NCBI RefSeq assembly: GCF_009649745.1
Contig: NZ_WJNG01000002.1
Location: forward strand, 1 to 64,000
Length of the DNA: 64,000 nucleotides
From: Aquibacillus halophilus
GTDB taxonomy: Bacteria; Bacillota; Bacilli; Bacillales; Amphibacillaceae
Reading direction: 5' to 3'
Shown here: positions 52,067-60,772 of the stretch, piece by piece
Layout of the letters: each line of letters begins with the position of its first letter
How positions within the stretch are numbered: position 1 is the first letter of the stretch
Position numbers and translations under genes: made by a program
Notes under the pieces: model-generated
What the model was told of the DNA's origin: nothing
Databases searched by the model: none
Seen by the model: the letters and a program-made list of their open reading frames with translations, nothing else

Positions 52067-52252
52067 ACTTTTTTTGCGGATTGTGGAGGTTAAACGAAGA
52101 TAGGATTTCTTCTGTGTAAAAGTAATATATCCCATTTTAAGTTGTAAATTTTGGAACTTTTGTCATATAAAATGTCTAAGATGTCTGCTTGAACAAAAAA
52201 GAAATGAAAATTTCTTTACAGAGCGATATTTTAAACCATAGAAAATGTGAGG

Positions 52253-52258
52253 TATAAT
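52253..52258 (+). promoter_or_regulatory. -10 element of scrR
   Basis: TATAAT, with TTAAAC 16 nt upstream as -35. It lies inside the 5' extension of the reading frame and so supports the later TTG start at 52289. Confidence 0.6.
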
Positions 52259-52288
52259 AGAATCACTCAACAATTTAGGGGGGATAAT

Positions 52289-53278
52289 TTGGCTACTATT
52301 AAAGAGATAGCTGCAATGGCTAGTGTGTCCAGAACAACTGTTTCACGGGTGTTAAATAATTCTGGCTATGTTAGCGAGGATGTTAGGAAAAGAATTAACA
52401 AAGTCATTGAGGAGACAGGATATATACCTAGCCAACAGGCAAAGTCATTAAGAACAAAGAAGACAAAAGTAATCGGTGTCATCCTCCCTACTATAAAAAC
52501 AGAGACCTCTGGGCGTCTAGTAGCCGGGATCGATGAAGTGTTATCAGAAGCAGGCTATCAAATTTTGTTAGCCAATACCAATTTAGACAGACAAAAAGAA
52601 ATTGAATTTCTACAACTACTAAAGGTGCGACAGGTGGACGGAATCATACTTGCAGCAACCAATGTTAACGATGAATTAGTAGAAAAGATAAAACAATTGG
52701 ATATACCATTTGTGGCGATTGGTCAGGAAATTCAGGGCATTTTTAATGTTTTGTATGATGACTATCATGCTGCAAGAGATATGACGAGTTTGTTTGTAAG
52801 AAAAGGTCATAAAAGAATTTCATTTATTGGTGTGGATGAATCAGACAGAGCTGTAGGTTTTTTAAGGAAGAAAGGATTCCTCGATGAGATGAATAATAAT
52901 AATTTATCTGTTGAGGATGCTTGGGTAGAAAAAGGAGTTTTTAATATCCAATCAGGTTATGAAGCAATGGCTAGAATTATTCAAAACTCAACGCGAATCC
53001 CAACAGCGGTATTTGCAGTAACAGACCGCCTTGCGATAGGGGCCATGAGATATTTAAATGAACACTCATATACTATTCCAGATGAGATGGCGATTGCGGG
53101 TATTGGAGCTTCAGAAATGTCGAAGTATGTTACGCCTCCTTTAACAACGATTGATTACTTTAATGAGAGTGTAGGACACGAAGCAGCCAAGCTTATCTTA
53201 AACAGAACGACAAACCATAATAAAGAATTTAAAAAAATCACTTCAAATTATAGACTTATAGAAAGAGATAGTGTATGA
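52289..53278 (+). CDS. scrR: LacI family repressor of the sucrose operon
   Basis: This 329-aa regulator begins MATIKEIAAMASVSRTTVSR (helix-turn-helix), followed by the hinge GYIPSQQAKSLRTKKT and a sugar-binding-like effector domain (VIGVILPTIKTETSGRL, DGIILAATN, TAVFAVTDRLAIGAM). The start at TTG 52289 follows AGGGGGG at good spacing, and the promoter -10 sits upstream of it. It precedes the sucrose PTS gene and the sucrose-6-phosphate hydrolase gene. Three operator-like palindromes follow its end, so it probably represses the two downstream genes without sucrose-6-phosphate. It is read in the same direction as them. Confidence 0.88.
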   Translation: MATIKEIAAMASVSRTTVSRVLNNSGYVSEDVRKRINKVIEETGYIPSQQAKSLRTKKTKVIGVILPTIKTETSGRLVAGIDEVLSEAGYQILLANTNLDRQKEIEFLQLLKVRQVDGIILAATNVNDELVEKIKQLDIPFVAIGQEIQGIFNVLYDDYHAARDMTSLFVRKGHKRISFIGVDESDRAVGFLRKKGFLDEMNNNNLSVEDAWVEKGVFNIQSGYEAMARIIQNSTRIPTAVFAVTDRLAIGAMRYLNEHSYTIPDEMAIAGIGASEMSKYVTPPLTTIDYFNESVGHEAAKLILNRTTNHNKEFKKITSNYRLIERDSV

Positions 53279-53284
53279 TTTTGT

Positions 53285-53300
53285 GTGTAATCGATTCCAC
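53285..53300. promoter_or_regulatory. Operator O1 of the sucrose genes (imperfect)
   Basis: GTGTAATCGATTCCAC: the right arm equals that of O2 and O3; the left arm has one mismatch. It is 8 nt after the scrR stop codon. Confidence 0.6.
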
Positions 53301-53377
53301 AATTAATTTTATTGAAGAAAATAGATAAAAATTTGCTGGAGTCCATAATCAGGAATCCAGTTTCATTTTACAACTAT

Positions 53378-53393
53378 GTGGAATCGATTCCAC
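53378..53393. promoter_or_regulatory. Operator O2 of the sucrose genes
   Basis: GTGGAATCGATTCCAC, a perfect 16-bp palindrome with a central CG, the form bound by LacI-family repressors. Confidence 0.75.
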
Positions 53394-53435
53394 TAGTGGC
53401 CATTAATAATTGAAGTTTAATCTACACATAACTTT

Positions 53436-53453
53436 TATGGAATCGATTCCATA
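53436..53453. promoter_or_regulatory. Operator O3 of the sucrose genes (also cre-like)
   Basis: TATGGAATCGATTCCATA, a perfect palindrome 31 nt before the EIIBC start. Its inner part ATGGAATCGATTCCA also satisfies the cre consensus WTGNAANCGNWNNCA, so both the local repressor and CcpA could bind. Confidence 0.7.
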
Positions 53454-53483
53454 GTAACTGAAAAAATATGGGGAGTGAATCAC

Positions 53484-54887
53484 ATGTCAGAAAATCGAAA
53501 AATTGCAAGAGATATTATTGATGCTATCGGGGGCGAAGAAAATATTTCATCGGTAGCACATTGTGCAACAAGACTTCGCATCATGGTAAATGATAAAGAT
53601 AAAATTGATCAGGATAAGGTTGAACAGATTGACAAAGTAAAAGGCGCATTCTTTAATTCAGGTCAATATCAAGTTATTTTGGGAACTGGTACAGTTAACA
53701 AGGTATATGAGGAAGTTGAAAAATTAGGTATTGATGGCTCTAGTAAATCAGAACAATCTAAAGAAGCGGGAAAGAGTGGTAACTTCTTTCAACGAGCAAT
53801 TCGTTCATTAGGTGACGTTTTTGTTCCAATCATTCCAGTTCTCGTTGCAACTGGATTGTTTATGGGTCTTCGTGGTTTGGTATTGCAGGAACAAATTCTT
53901 GCACTGTTTGGCTTAACACCAGCTGATATATCAGACAACTTTATTTTATTCACTGAGATTTTAACGGATACAGCATTTATTTTCTTACCGGCATTAATTG
54001 CGTGGTCTGCATTTAGGGTATTTGGTGGTACACCTATTATTGGTCTCGTGCTTGGATTAATGTTAGTCAGTCCATCGCTACCCAATGCATGGGGAGTCGC
54101 TGGGGGTGGAGTAGATCCACTGTATTTCTTGGGCTTTATTCCAGTAGTAGGCTATCAAGGCTCTGTTTTACCAGCGTTCTTTGCAGGTATCCTTGGTGCT
54201 AAACTGGAAAGAACCATTCGTAAGCGTGTACCGGATGCTTTAGACCTTATTGTAACGCCATTTTTAACACTTTTATTGATGATTACTGTTTCATTATTCA
54301 TCATTGGACCGATTTTTCACGTAGTAGAAGATTGGATCCTCGAAGGTACTCTTGCAGTATTAGGTTTGCCTTTAGGTTTGGGAGGATTATTAATCGGTTT
54401 ATTGCACCAAATTATTGTTGTGACAGGTGTTCATCACATTTTTAATCTATTAGAAATTCAATTATTAGAGAGTTTTGGTGAAAATCGATTTAATGCAATC
54501 ATCACTGCTTCAATTGCAGCTCAGGGTGGAGCTGCGTTAGCAGTAGGTTTAAAAACTAAATCGAAAAAGTTAAAGGCTCTTGCTTTACCGTCTTCGTTAT
54601 CAGCATTTTTGGGTATAACAGAGCCAGCTATTTTTGGTGTTAATTTACGTTATGTTAAACCATTTTTTATGGGGATTATTGGTGGAGCTGTAGGTGGTTT
54701 CTTCGCATCAATCTTTAATCTTGCGGGAACTGGCATGGCCATTACAGTTATTCCTGGTACGTTGCTCTATTTGAATGGGCAAATTCTTCTTTATCTGTTA
54801 GTAAACATTATTGCAATTGGAGTAGCATTTTCACTTACATGGATGTTCGGCTATTCAGATAAAAATAAACTTCCAGAATCAGAGTAA
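53484..54887 (+). CDS. scrA: PTS sucrose-specific EIIBC
   Basis: This 467-aa phosphotransferase permease takes up sucrose while phosphorylating it. The EIIB domain (about 1-85) holds the phosphorylated Cys C27 in SSVAHCATRLRI. The EIIC part is a polytopic membrane domain starting about residue 100 with DVFVPIIPVLVATGLFMG, GIGLLH-like LLIGLLHQIIVVTGVHHIFN and GITEPAIFGVNLRY. No EIIA domain is attached, so EIIA of another PTS must serve. The start is ATG 53484, after GGGGAGTG; an in-frame GTG at 53475 overlaps that site. It is followed by the hydrolase after 99 nt. Confidence 0.92.
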   Translation: MSENRKIARDIIDAIGGEENISSVAHCATRLRIMVNDKDKIDQDKVEQIDKVKGAFFNSGQYQVILGTGTVNKVYEEVEKLGIDGSSKSEQSKEAGKSGNFFQRAIRSLGDVFVPIIPVLVATGLFMGLRGLVLQEQILALFGLTPADISDNFILFTEILTDTAFIFLPALIAWSAFRVFGGTPIIGLVLGLMLVSPSLPNAWGVAGGGVDPLYFLGFIPVVGYQGSVLPAFFAGILGAKLERTIRKRVPDALDLIVTPFLTLLLMITVSLFIIGPIFHVVEDWILEGTLAVLGLPLGLGGLLIGLLHQIIVVTGVHHIFNLLEIQLLESFGENRFNAIITASIAAQGGAALAVGLKTKSKKLKALALPSSLSAFLGITEPAIFGVNLRYVKPFFMGIIGGAVGGFFASIFNLAGTGMAITVIPGTLLYLNGQILLYLLVNIIAIGVAFSLTWMFGYSDKNKLPESE

Positions 54888-54986
54888 AGAATTTTGCTTT
54901 TTGATGCCACAACTGAATGAAAAAGGTTTAGCATACCTGAGTTTGAACCGTTGTTAAAACGAGCGTACAGTAAGGAGTGATTTAAT

Positions 54987-56441
54987 ATGAATGAACATAA
55001 TTCTTTCATAAAATCGGATAATGAGTTAAAAACAAAAGCCTATCAAGCAGTCAAAAATAGTCAAGATAAAGTTAGGCAAGATCCATATCGATTACATTAC
55101 CATATCATGCCGTCTGTGGGTTTGCTCAATGATCCTAATGGTTTTGTGTACTATCAAGGGAAATACCATTTGTTTTATCAGTGGAATCCTTTTGGTACGA
55201 ATCATAGTTCAAAATTTTGGGGGCATTTTTCTTCAAAAAACTTAGTGGATTGGCATGAAGAACCTATCGCATTAGCTCCTAGCAGCTGGTTTGATAAAAA
55301 TGGATGTTATTCAGGTAGTGCGATTGTCCATGAAGATCAACTGTACCTTTTTTATACAGGAAACGTCCGTGATGAAAATGGTGATAGGGAGACGTATCAG
55401 TGTTTAGCCATTTCGAGTGATGGAGTTAATTTTGATAAGAAAGGACCTGTAGTCCAATTGCCTAACGGGTATACAGCCCACTTTCGTGATCCAAAGGTTT
55501 GGAAGCATGAAGAGAAATGGTACATGATTATTGGTGCTCAAACAGAACAAGTGACAGGTACAGTTGTGTTATATGAATCAATTGATTTAATTAGCTGGCG
55601 GTTTCTTGGGCCGATCACAGAACGTCAGGATTTTGGTTATATGTGGGAGTGTCCAGACCTTTTTTCCTTAAACGATAAAGATGTATTGCTTTTCTCTCCG
55701 CAAGGAATCGAACCAGAAGGGTATCATTATCAAAATATCTATCAGTCTGGGTATTTTGTTGGGAAATTAGATTATCAAGAGGTTTCATATCAGCATGGAC
55801 GTTTTGAAGAGATAGATCGAGGCTTTGATTTTTATGCGCCACAAACAACGGTAGATAATAAAGGTAGAAGGTTAATGTTTGGCTGGATGGGAGTTCCTGA
55901 AGAAAATGAACAGGATCACCCAACCATTTCTCATCACTGGATACATGCTTTGACAATGCCACGTCAATTAGAATTGAAAGACGGCAAGCTATTTCAGCAT
56001 CCAGTTGAGGAACTTGTTAACTTAAGAAAAGAAGCTGTAATATACAGTGATGTGGTCATTAAGGGCGAGAAAATTCAAATGCCTCGTGTAAACGGCAATG
56101 CAGTTGAATTGTTTTTGGAGGTAAAAGAAAATGCAAGTCGACAGTTTTCTGTTTCATTTGGAAACAACACACAAGTCCTCTTTGACCAAGAAAATAAGTT
56201 AGTAACATTGAAAAGAAAAAGCATGAAAAGTAACCAATTAGAAAAAAGACAATGTCATCTGAATGATTTTAAAAATGTTCGAATATTTTTAGATGCATCA
56301 TCGATTGAAATTTTCATTAATGGTGGAGAGGAAGTCTTCACTACTCGAATCTTTGATGATGTTAAAAACGATTCTATTTATTTTCACTCTACAGGGAAAA
56401 TGATTATAGACATAAATAAATGGGAACTTAAACAGGTATAA
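54987..56441 (+). CDS. scrB: Sucrose-6-phosphate hydrolase (GH32)
   Basis: This 484-aa glycoside hydrolase family 32 enzyme cleaves sucrose-6-phosphate to glucose-6-phosphate and fructose. Catalytic residues are visible: nucleophile D49 in LNDPNG, transition-state stabiliser D168 in FRDP, and acid/base E221 in MWECPDL. An FYAPQT motif (GFDFYAPQTTV) and the C-terminal beta-sandwich also fit. AAGGAGTG precedes the ATG. It completes the scrR-scrA-scrB unit, and a strong terminator follows 120 nt later. Length and motifs are complete. Confidence 0.95.
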   Translation: MNEHNSFIKSDNELKTKAYQAVKNSQDKVRQDPYRLHYHIMPSVGLLNDPNGFVYYQGKYHLFYQWNPFGTNHSSKFWGHFSSKNLVDWHEEPIALAPSSWFDKNGCYSGSAIVHEDQLYLFYTGNVRDENGDRETYQCLAISSDGVNFDKKGPVVQLPNGYTAHFRDPKVWKHEEKWYMIIGAQTEQVTGTVVLYESIDLISWRFLGPITERQDFGYMWECPDLFSLNDKDVLLFSPQGIEPEGYHYQNIYQSGYFVGKLDYQEVSYQHGRFEEIDRGFDFYAPQTTVDNKGRRLMFGWMGVPEENEQDHPTISHHWIHALTMPRQLELKDGKLFQHPVEELVNLRKEAVIYSDVVIKGEKIQMPRVNGNAVELFLEVKENASRQFSVSFGNNTQVLFDQENKLVTLKRKSMKSNQLEKRQCHLNDFKNVRIFLDASSIEIFINGGEEVFTTRIFDDVKNDSIYFHSTGKMIIDINKWELKQV

Positions 56442-56560
56442 CTAAAAATAACAAACATAATTAGCTCTTTAGTAGAAGCTAAGACTATGGAACAAGTTAA
56501 AGGGAATATGAAATTTATTGTGGTGGAAATATTTCTCAGAAAGAGCCTTAATAGAACGGC
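56442..56560. other. Intergenic region without gene
   Basis: AT-rich 3' untranslated stretch of the sucrose operon before its terminator. No ORF or structured element seen. Confidence 0.5.
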
Positions 56561-56600
56561 AAAAGACGATGGGATAAAAGTATTTATCCCATCGTCTTTT
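56561..56600 (+). terminator. Terminator of the sucrose operon
   Basis: AAAAGACGATGGGATAAA and TTTATCCCATCGTCTTTT pair perfectly around AGTA; the stem extends with GC/GC at its base. Confidence 0.88.
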
Positions 56601-56853
56601 GCTGTCTTAGAATTACTTTTAATGACTTAAAAGTAAATAATTGGATATTTTTTCTTCAAAAGTATAATGGACTGATTTCACATACTTTGCGTTAAGCTAT
56701 GAGTATTTTTTTTATCCAAGGGTCTAAAATTTTTGTTACTAATGAGATTAGTTGACCCAACTGTAGTAAAATTTCACGATACTTCTTTCGTCTATGTGAG
56801 TTTTTATTTAGTTTAGGGTATAGATAGATAATAGAGAGAGGTGAGGACTGTTT
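56601..56853. other. Intergenic region before the DUF2254 gene
   Basis: AT-rich; should carry the promoter of the DUF2254 gene. No gene or known RNA element recognised. Confidence 0.45.
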
Positions 56854-58146
56854 ATGAATCAAACTAAAGTATGGATTTCTATTCGCGACAGTTTCTGGTT
56901 TGTACCAACCTGTTATAGTATTATTGCGATGATTCTAGTTATTTTATTTCATAATGCTGATAGATGGATTATTTCAAGTTTTAAATATCAAATCCCTGAA
57001 ATACTAATCACTAGTCCAGAAACGGCAAGGGCATTGTATGCTGCCTTAGTTACTGCCATTCTTACCATGACCACGATTAGTTTTTCGGTAATCATGTTAG
57101 TACTCACTACATATTCCTCCCAGTTTTCGCCGAGGACCTTGCAGGATTTTATGCGTAGTAAAATGACTCATCATGTGTTAGGAATGTTCTGTTTAGGATT
57201 TATTTTTGCATTAACTTATTTAGTATTGATGGACAAACAAGAAGCAATTATTGGGCCGATTCTAATGGCAGTAATTGCTATCATATGTCTAGCTTTTTTC
57301 GTTTATTTCATTCATTATTCTGCTAGGTGGCTTCAGGTAAATAATTTAATAGGAAAGATTAGTTTTGATAGCTCAAGGGTAATAAACAACACATTTGCCG
57401 AGAAAAAAATAGGAGAGCATGAATCCTTTGATGAAGAAGAAGTTTATAAAATTAAAAACCAACCTATGCAAGACCTGTTAGCAATCGAGAGTGGATATGT
57501 CCAAAAGATTGAGTGGACTTCTCTCGTTAATTTGGCAGCAAAACATGGTTGTGTCATTGATTTACATGTACAGATTGGTGATTATGTTACAAAGGATTTA
57601 CCAATAGCTAGTCTATATTTTAAGGATCAACCTTATGAGAAAATGGATAGAATGCTCGATCTCATTATTATTGGTACTGAACGGACAGACATAGAGGATA
57701 TCGAGTTTATTATACAAAAACTGGTTGAGATTGCTGTGAAGGCAATTTCTCCATCTATTAATGATCCACATACGGCAATTAATAGTATTAATCGGATTGG
57801 TTCGATGCTAAGTGAGCTCGGAAAAGTATATAAAGAAGTTCGTTACATGACCGATCAAAAAAACAATCTCCGGATCATAAAATATCCAAAAAGATTCGAA
57901 GATTATTTGTACAAAAGTTTTTATCAGATTAAACATTATGCCAATGGGGATGTTTCCATATACTACAATTTAGTTGAAATTCTCTATAAAATTGCTGTTG
58001 CAAGCGATGATCGGATAATTAAACGAAAAATATGGGAGTTTCATTATTACATTGTCGAATCAATCGAATGGGACTCCCTACAGAATTTGGATAGACATCA
58101 TTTAGAATCAATCTATAAAAAGCTTAAAGGATCTTGTGGAAAATAG
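56854..58146 (+). CDS. DUF2254 membrane protein
   Basis: This 430-aa protein has four N-terminal membrane segments (about 17-38, 64-92, 110-130 and 138-160) and a long cytoplasmic part with ALDYAV-like conserved patterns: ARALYAALVTAILTMTTISF, SQFSPRTLQDFM, and AISPSINDPHTAINSINRIG. This agrees with the DUF2254 family of unknown function. GAGAGGTGAGG precedes the ATG. It stands alone. A convergent small gene follows on the other strand. Confidence 0.86.
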   Translation: MNQTKVWISIRDSFWFVPTCYSIIAMILVILFHNADRWIISSFKYQIPEILITSPETARALYAALVTAILTMTTISFSVIMLVLTTYSSQFSPRTLQDFMRSKMTHHVLGMFCLGFIFALTYLVLMDKQEAIIGPILMAVIAIICLAFFVYFIHYSARWLQVNNLIGKISFDSSRVINNTFAEKKIGEHESFDEEEVYKIKNQPMQDLLAIESGYVQKIEWTSLVNLAAKHGCVIDLHVQIGDYVTKDLPIASLYFKDQPYEKMDRMLDLIIIGTERTDIEDIEFIIQKLVEIAVKAISPSINDPHTAINSINRIGSMLSELGKVYKEVRYMTDQKNNLRIIKYPKRFEDYLYKSFYQIKHYANGDVSIYYNLVEILYKIAVASDDRIIKRKIWEFHYYIVESIEWDSLQNLDRHHLESIYKKLKGSCGK

Positions 58147-58151
58147 CCTAA

Positions 58152-58184
58152 TAAAAAAGGAAGGGTATGAGTATCCCTTCCTTA
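58152..58184 (-). terminator. Terminator between convergent genes
   Basis: AAGGAAGGGA and TACCCTTCCTT-type pairing; read on the minus strand it is followed by TTTTTTATT. It ends the small minus-strand gene and also separates it from the DUF2254 gene. Confidence 0.8.
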
Positions 58185-58191
58185 CAAATAG

Positions 58192-58389
58192 CTACAGTAT
58201 GACTTCATTAGAGTCAATCTCTTTCAAAAGAATTTTCGAATTTATTTCTTGGGATTGAAAAACCTCATCCTCATCGGGATTGCTAGCTGGTTCTTTGTTA
58301 TCTAATATTAGGATTTGCAGACCAAGGATAACAAGGATAAAGAAAACGAATACAATGATAACCATCCACATTTTCTTGTGACCATCCAT
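58192..58389 (-). CDS. Small single-span membrane protein
   Basis: This 65-aa protein has one membrane segment (about residues 8-28: MVIIVFVFFILVILGLQIL) and an acidic, probably extracytoplasmic or cytoplasmic tail (NPDEDEVFQSQEINSK). AAGGTGG lies about 9 nt before the ATG and a terminator follows, which favours a real gene over the plus-strand frame that overlaps it. No family recognised. Confidence 0.6.
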   Translation of the reverse strand: MDGHKKMWMVIIVFVFFILVILGLQILILDNKEPASNPDEDEVFQSQEINSKILLKEIDSNEVIL

Positions 58390-58701
58390 GATAACACCCC
58401 ACCTTTTACTTATAAAATTATTCTGAGATTACAACTTTATGAACAAATTTTATTGAAAAGGTGGAGAAGGATGCTAGAATCGGGCTATTACTCTTAATCT
58501 TATTAACGTAAAACTCAGATTTATTTAAATAATTGTCATTTAAATAAATATCAATGACCAAAGTAAAGTAAACAACCATTCACTCCACTTTTGCAGGGGG
58601 ACTGGTTGTTTTTCCCTATTAAATAACGTGTTTACCAGTTTTTAATTCGTGGTAAATTAATAATAAGAAAGAGAAAGTAGATTTAAAGGAGTGACTATTT
58701 A

Positions 58702-59214
58702 ATGGCTAAGATTGCTACTCTAATAACGGATTATTTTGAGGATGTTGAATATACAGAACCTGCTCAATCCTTTAGGGAAGTAGGTCATGATGTTATTACA
58801 ATCGAAAAGGAACAAGGTAAAGAGGTTACTGGAAAACAAGGGGAAGCGATAGTGAAGATTGATGAAAATATTGACGATGTAACACCAGATAAGTTCGATG
58901 CATTATTTATTCCAGGTGGATTTTCACCTGATCAACTTCGTGCAGATGATCGATTCGTTAACTTTGCAAAAGAGTTTATGGACACGGAAAAACCAGTTTT
59001 CGCTATTTGTCATGGGCCACAATTGTTGATAACAGCAAAAGTATTAGAAGGTAGGACTGTAACAGGTTTTAAATCGATTCAAACGGATTTAGCTTATGCA
59101 GGGGCTACAGTGAAGGATCAAGAGGTTGTCGTGTGCCAAAATCAATTGGTCACTAGTCGACAGCCAGATGATATTCCACTATTTATTCAAGAATCACTCA
59201 AATTGATTGGCTAA
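58702..59214 (+). CDS. PfpI/DJ-1 family cysteine protein
   Basis: This 170-aa protein belongs to the DJ-1/PfpI/YhbO superfamily. The nucleophile elbow is FAICHGPQLL with C103 and H104; a nearby Glu for the triad lies in DYFEDVEYTEP, and GGFSPDQLRAD is the oxyanion region. Relatives act as stress-protective deglycases or peptidases; YraA of B. subtilis is the closest type in length. AAAGGAGTG precedes the ATG. Monocistronic, with a terminator. Enzymatic activity is inferred from the residues only. Confidence 0.9.
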   Translation: MAKIATLITDYFEDVEYTEPAQSFREVGHDVITIEKEQGKEVTGKQGEAIVKIDENIDDVTPDKFDALFIPGGFSPDQLRADDRFVNFAKEFMDTEKPVFAICHGPQLLITAKVLEGRTVTGFKSIQTDLAYAGATVKDQEVVVCQNQLVTSRQPDDIPLFIQESLKLIG

Positions 59215-59284
59215 CCTGACTTTGTATCTAGCAAGTAAGTTGTATCGACGATAAACATTTTGATGGGGAAGTTAAATTATTGTG

Positions 59285-59325
59285 TCAGGTACCGATATTG
59301 ACAATTCGGTGCCTGATATTTTTGT
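59285..59325 (+). terminator. Terminator after the PfpI gene
   Basis: TCAGGTACCGA and TCGGTGCCTGA pair (one G-U) around TATTGACAAT, followed by TATTTTTG. Confidence 0.8.
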
Positions 59326-59440
59326 TGGACACATTTTTGTCAAAGATATTATAAAAAAAATATAATCATTAAAGAGTGTATTGACTCCTTTTTGCTTATC
59401 CTATAAAGTACATAAGTACGTTTTTAAATAGGAGGAAATA

Positions 59441-60061
59441 ATGGGCATTCAGAATCAGCAAACACAGATAAAAATTACTACAGCAGATCCATCCGCGTTA
59501 GGCTTGTTTGGCTTAGCAATGGTAACTTTGGTAGCATCCTCACAAAAATTAGGTTTAACAGAAGGACTTTCTTATGTTTTGCCATGGGCTTTTTTCTTAG
59601 GGGGAATAGCGCAATTATTTGCTGCGGTACTTGATGCTAAGCATAATAATATTTTCGGGACAACTGCATTTGGTGCATTCGGTCTATTTTGGTTTGGTGT
59701 TGGAACAACGTGGTTAATTCAACTAGGCTTTTTTGGCGAAACACTTGCTGCAAACGGGGATCCTAGACAACTTGGTTTTGCATTTATTGGTTATTTGATA
59801 TTCTGCATTTTTATGACAATTGGGGCCATGGAAACACATAAAGTCTTGTTCTACATTTTTGTCTTTATTGATTTACTTTTTATCGGCTTAGCGCTAAGTT
59901 CTTTTGGTGTTATGTATGAAGCAACACACATGTTGGCTGCAATTGCGGAAATGTGTATTGCCTTACTTTCTTTTTACGGATCAGGCGCAATTGTGTTAAA
60001 CACACACTTTGAAAAAGTAGTACTACCACTTGGAAAACCGTTTGGGGTTTTTAAAAAATAA
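59441..60061 (+). CDS. Acetate uptake transporter (GPR1/FUN34/YaaH)
   Basis: This 206-aa protein has six membrane segments and the family hallmark near the N-terminus (ITTADPSALGLFGLAMVTL, in the place of the NPAPLGL motif), then GGIAQLFAAVLDAKHNNIFG and AFGAFGLFWFGV. These SatP/YaaH transporters carry acetate or succinate with protons. TAGGAGG lies 6 nt before the ATG. It stands alone with a strong terminator. Substrate preference is inferred from the family. Confidence 0.9.
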   Translation: MGIQNQQTQIKITTADPSALGLFGLAMVTLVASSQKLGLTEGLSYVLPWAFFLGGIAQLFAAVLDAKHNNIFGTTAFGAFGLFWFGVGTTWLIQLGFFGETLAANGDPRQLGFAFIGYLIFCIFMTIGAMETHKVLFYIFVFIDLLFIGLALSSFGVMYEATHMLAAIAEMCIALLSFYGSGAIVLNTHFEKVVLPLGKPFGVFKK

Positions 60062-60078
60062 ACTATTAGCAAGAAATG

Positions 60079-60109
60079 CAACTGCCCTTTTTATAAGGGC
60101 AGTTTTTTT
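60079..60109 (+). terminator. Terminator after the acetate transporter gene
   Basis: ACTGCCCTT and AAGGGCAGT pair around TTTAT, followed by seven T. Confidence 0.92.
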
Positions 60110-60273
60110 GATTTTTTTGAACACAGTATTAGATCTTCTAAATATTTTTATAGCACATATTAATCTGTGACTGAGTTTATAAGTTCCTGATGTTTATAAA
60201 AGTAGTTAATTTAATCTGTCCTCCGTTATAATAGAGTTCTAGACTTAAAACCTTAGTGGAAGGATGTTAGAAT

Positions 60274-60705
60274 TTGGAACAAAATTATAAAAAACATGCA
60301 ATGATTGATCCGCATTTTCACTATGTATTGGCACCATTGGTTATCATTATAGTGATCCTTGCTATTATTCAATTTGTTTCTGCAACTCAAAACGGAGATT
60401 TTTCATTAACAAATGTAATTCTAGTAATTGGATCTGTTATGTTTTTTCTCATTGTTGCAAAAATGAGGCTTTATGTGTTAAGGCTACAGGATCGTATCAT
60501 TCGATCTGAAGAGAGTTTTCGTTACTTTGTTTTAACAGGAAAACGACTAGACATTAACCTGTCTATTAAACAATTAATTGCACTTCGATTTGCAAGTGAT
60601 GAAGAGTTTCCGACTTTAGTTTTGAAAACAGTAGAAGAAAATCTAATGCCGGAACAAATCAAGCAATCGGTGAAGGAATGGCGTGCAGATTACTACCGCG
60701 TGTAA
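60274..60705 (+). CDS. DUF6526 family membrane protein
   Basis: This 143-aa protein starts at TTG, with GGAAGG upstream. It has two membrane segments (about residues 15-37 and 47-64) and a helical C-terminal part (QDRIIRSEESFRYFVLTGKR, SDEEFPTLVLKTVEENLMPE, IKQSVKEWRADYYRV). This matches DUF6526, a family of unknown function found in Bacilli. It is 67 nt ahead of the ABC transporter genes and may be transcribed with them. Confidence 0.82.
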   Translation: MEQNYKKHAMIDPHFHYVLAPLVIIIVILAIIQFVSATQNGDFSLTNVILVIGSVMFFLIVAKMRLYVLRLQDRIIRSEESFRYFVLTGKRLDINLSIKQLIALRFASDEEFPTLVLKTVEENLMPEQIKQSVKEWRADYYRV

Positions 60706-60772
60706 TTATAATTATAATGAAGGAATTAGCCTCCTACGTTAGGTTTTCTTAAGGATGAAAGGGTGTGATCAG

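Noticed and set aside
58315-58497. Plus-strand frame opposite the small membrane protein gene
   Set aside because: No ribosome site; the minus-strand frame has a membrane helix, ribosome site and terminator.
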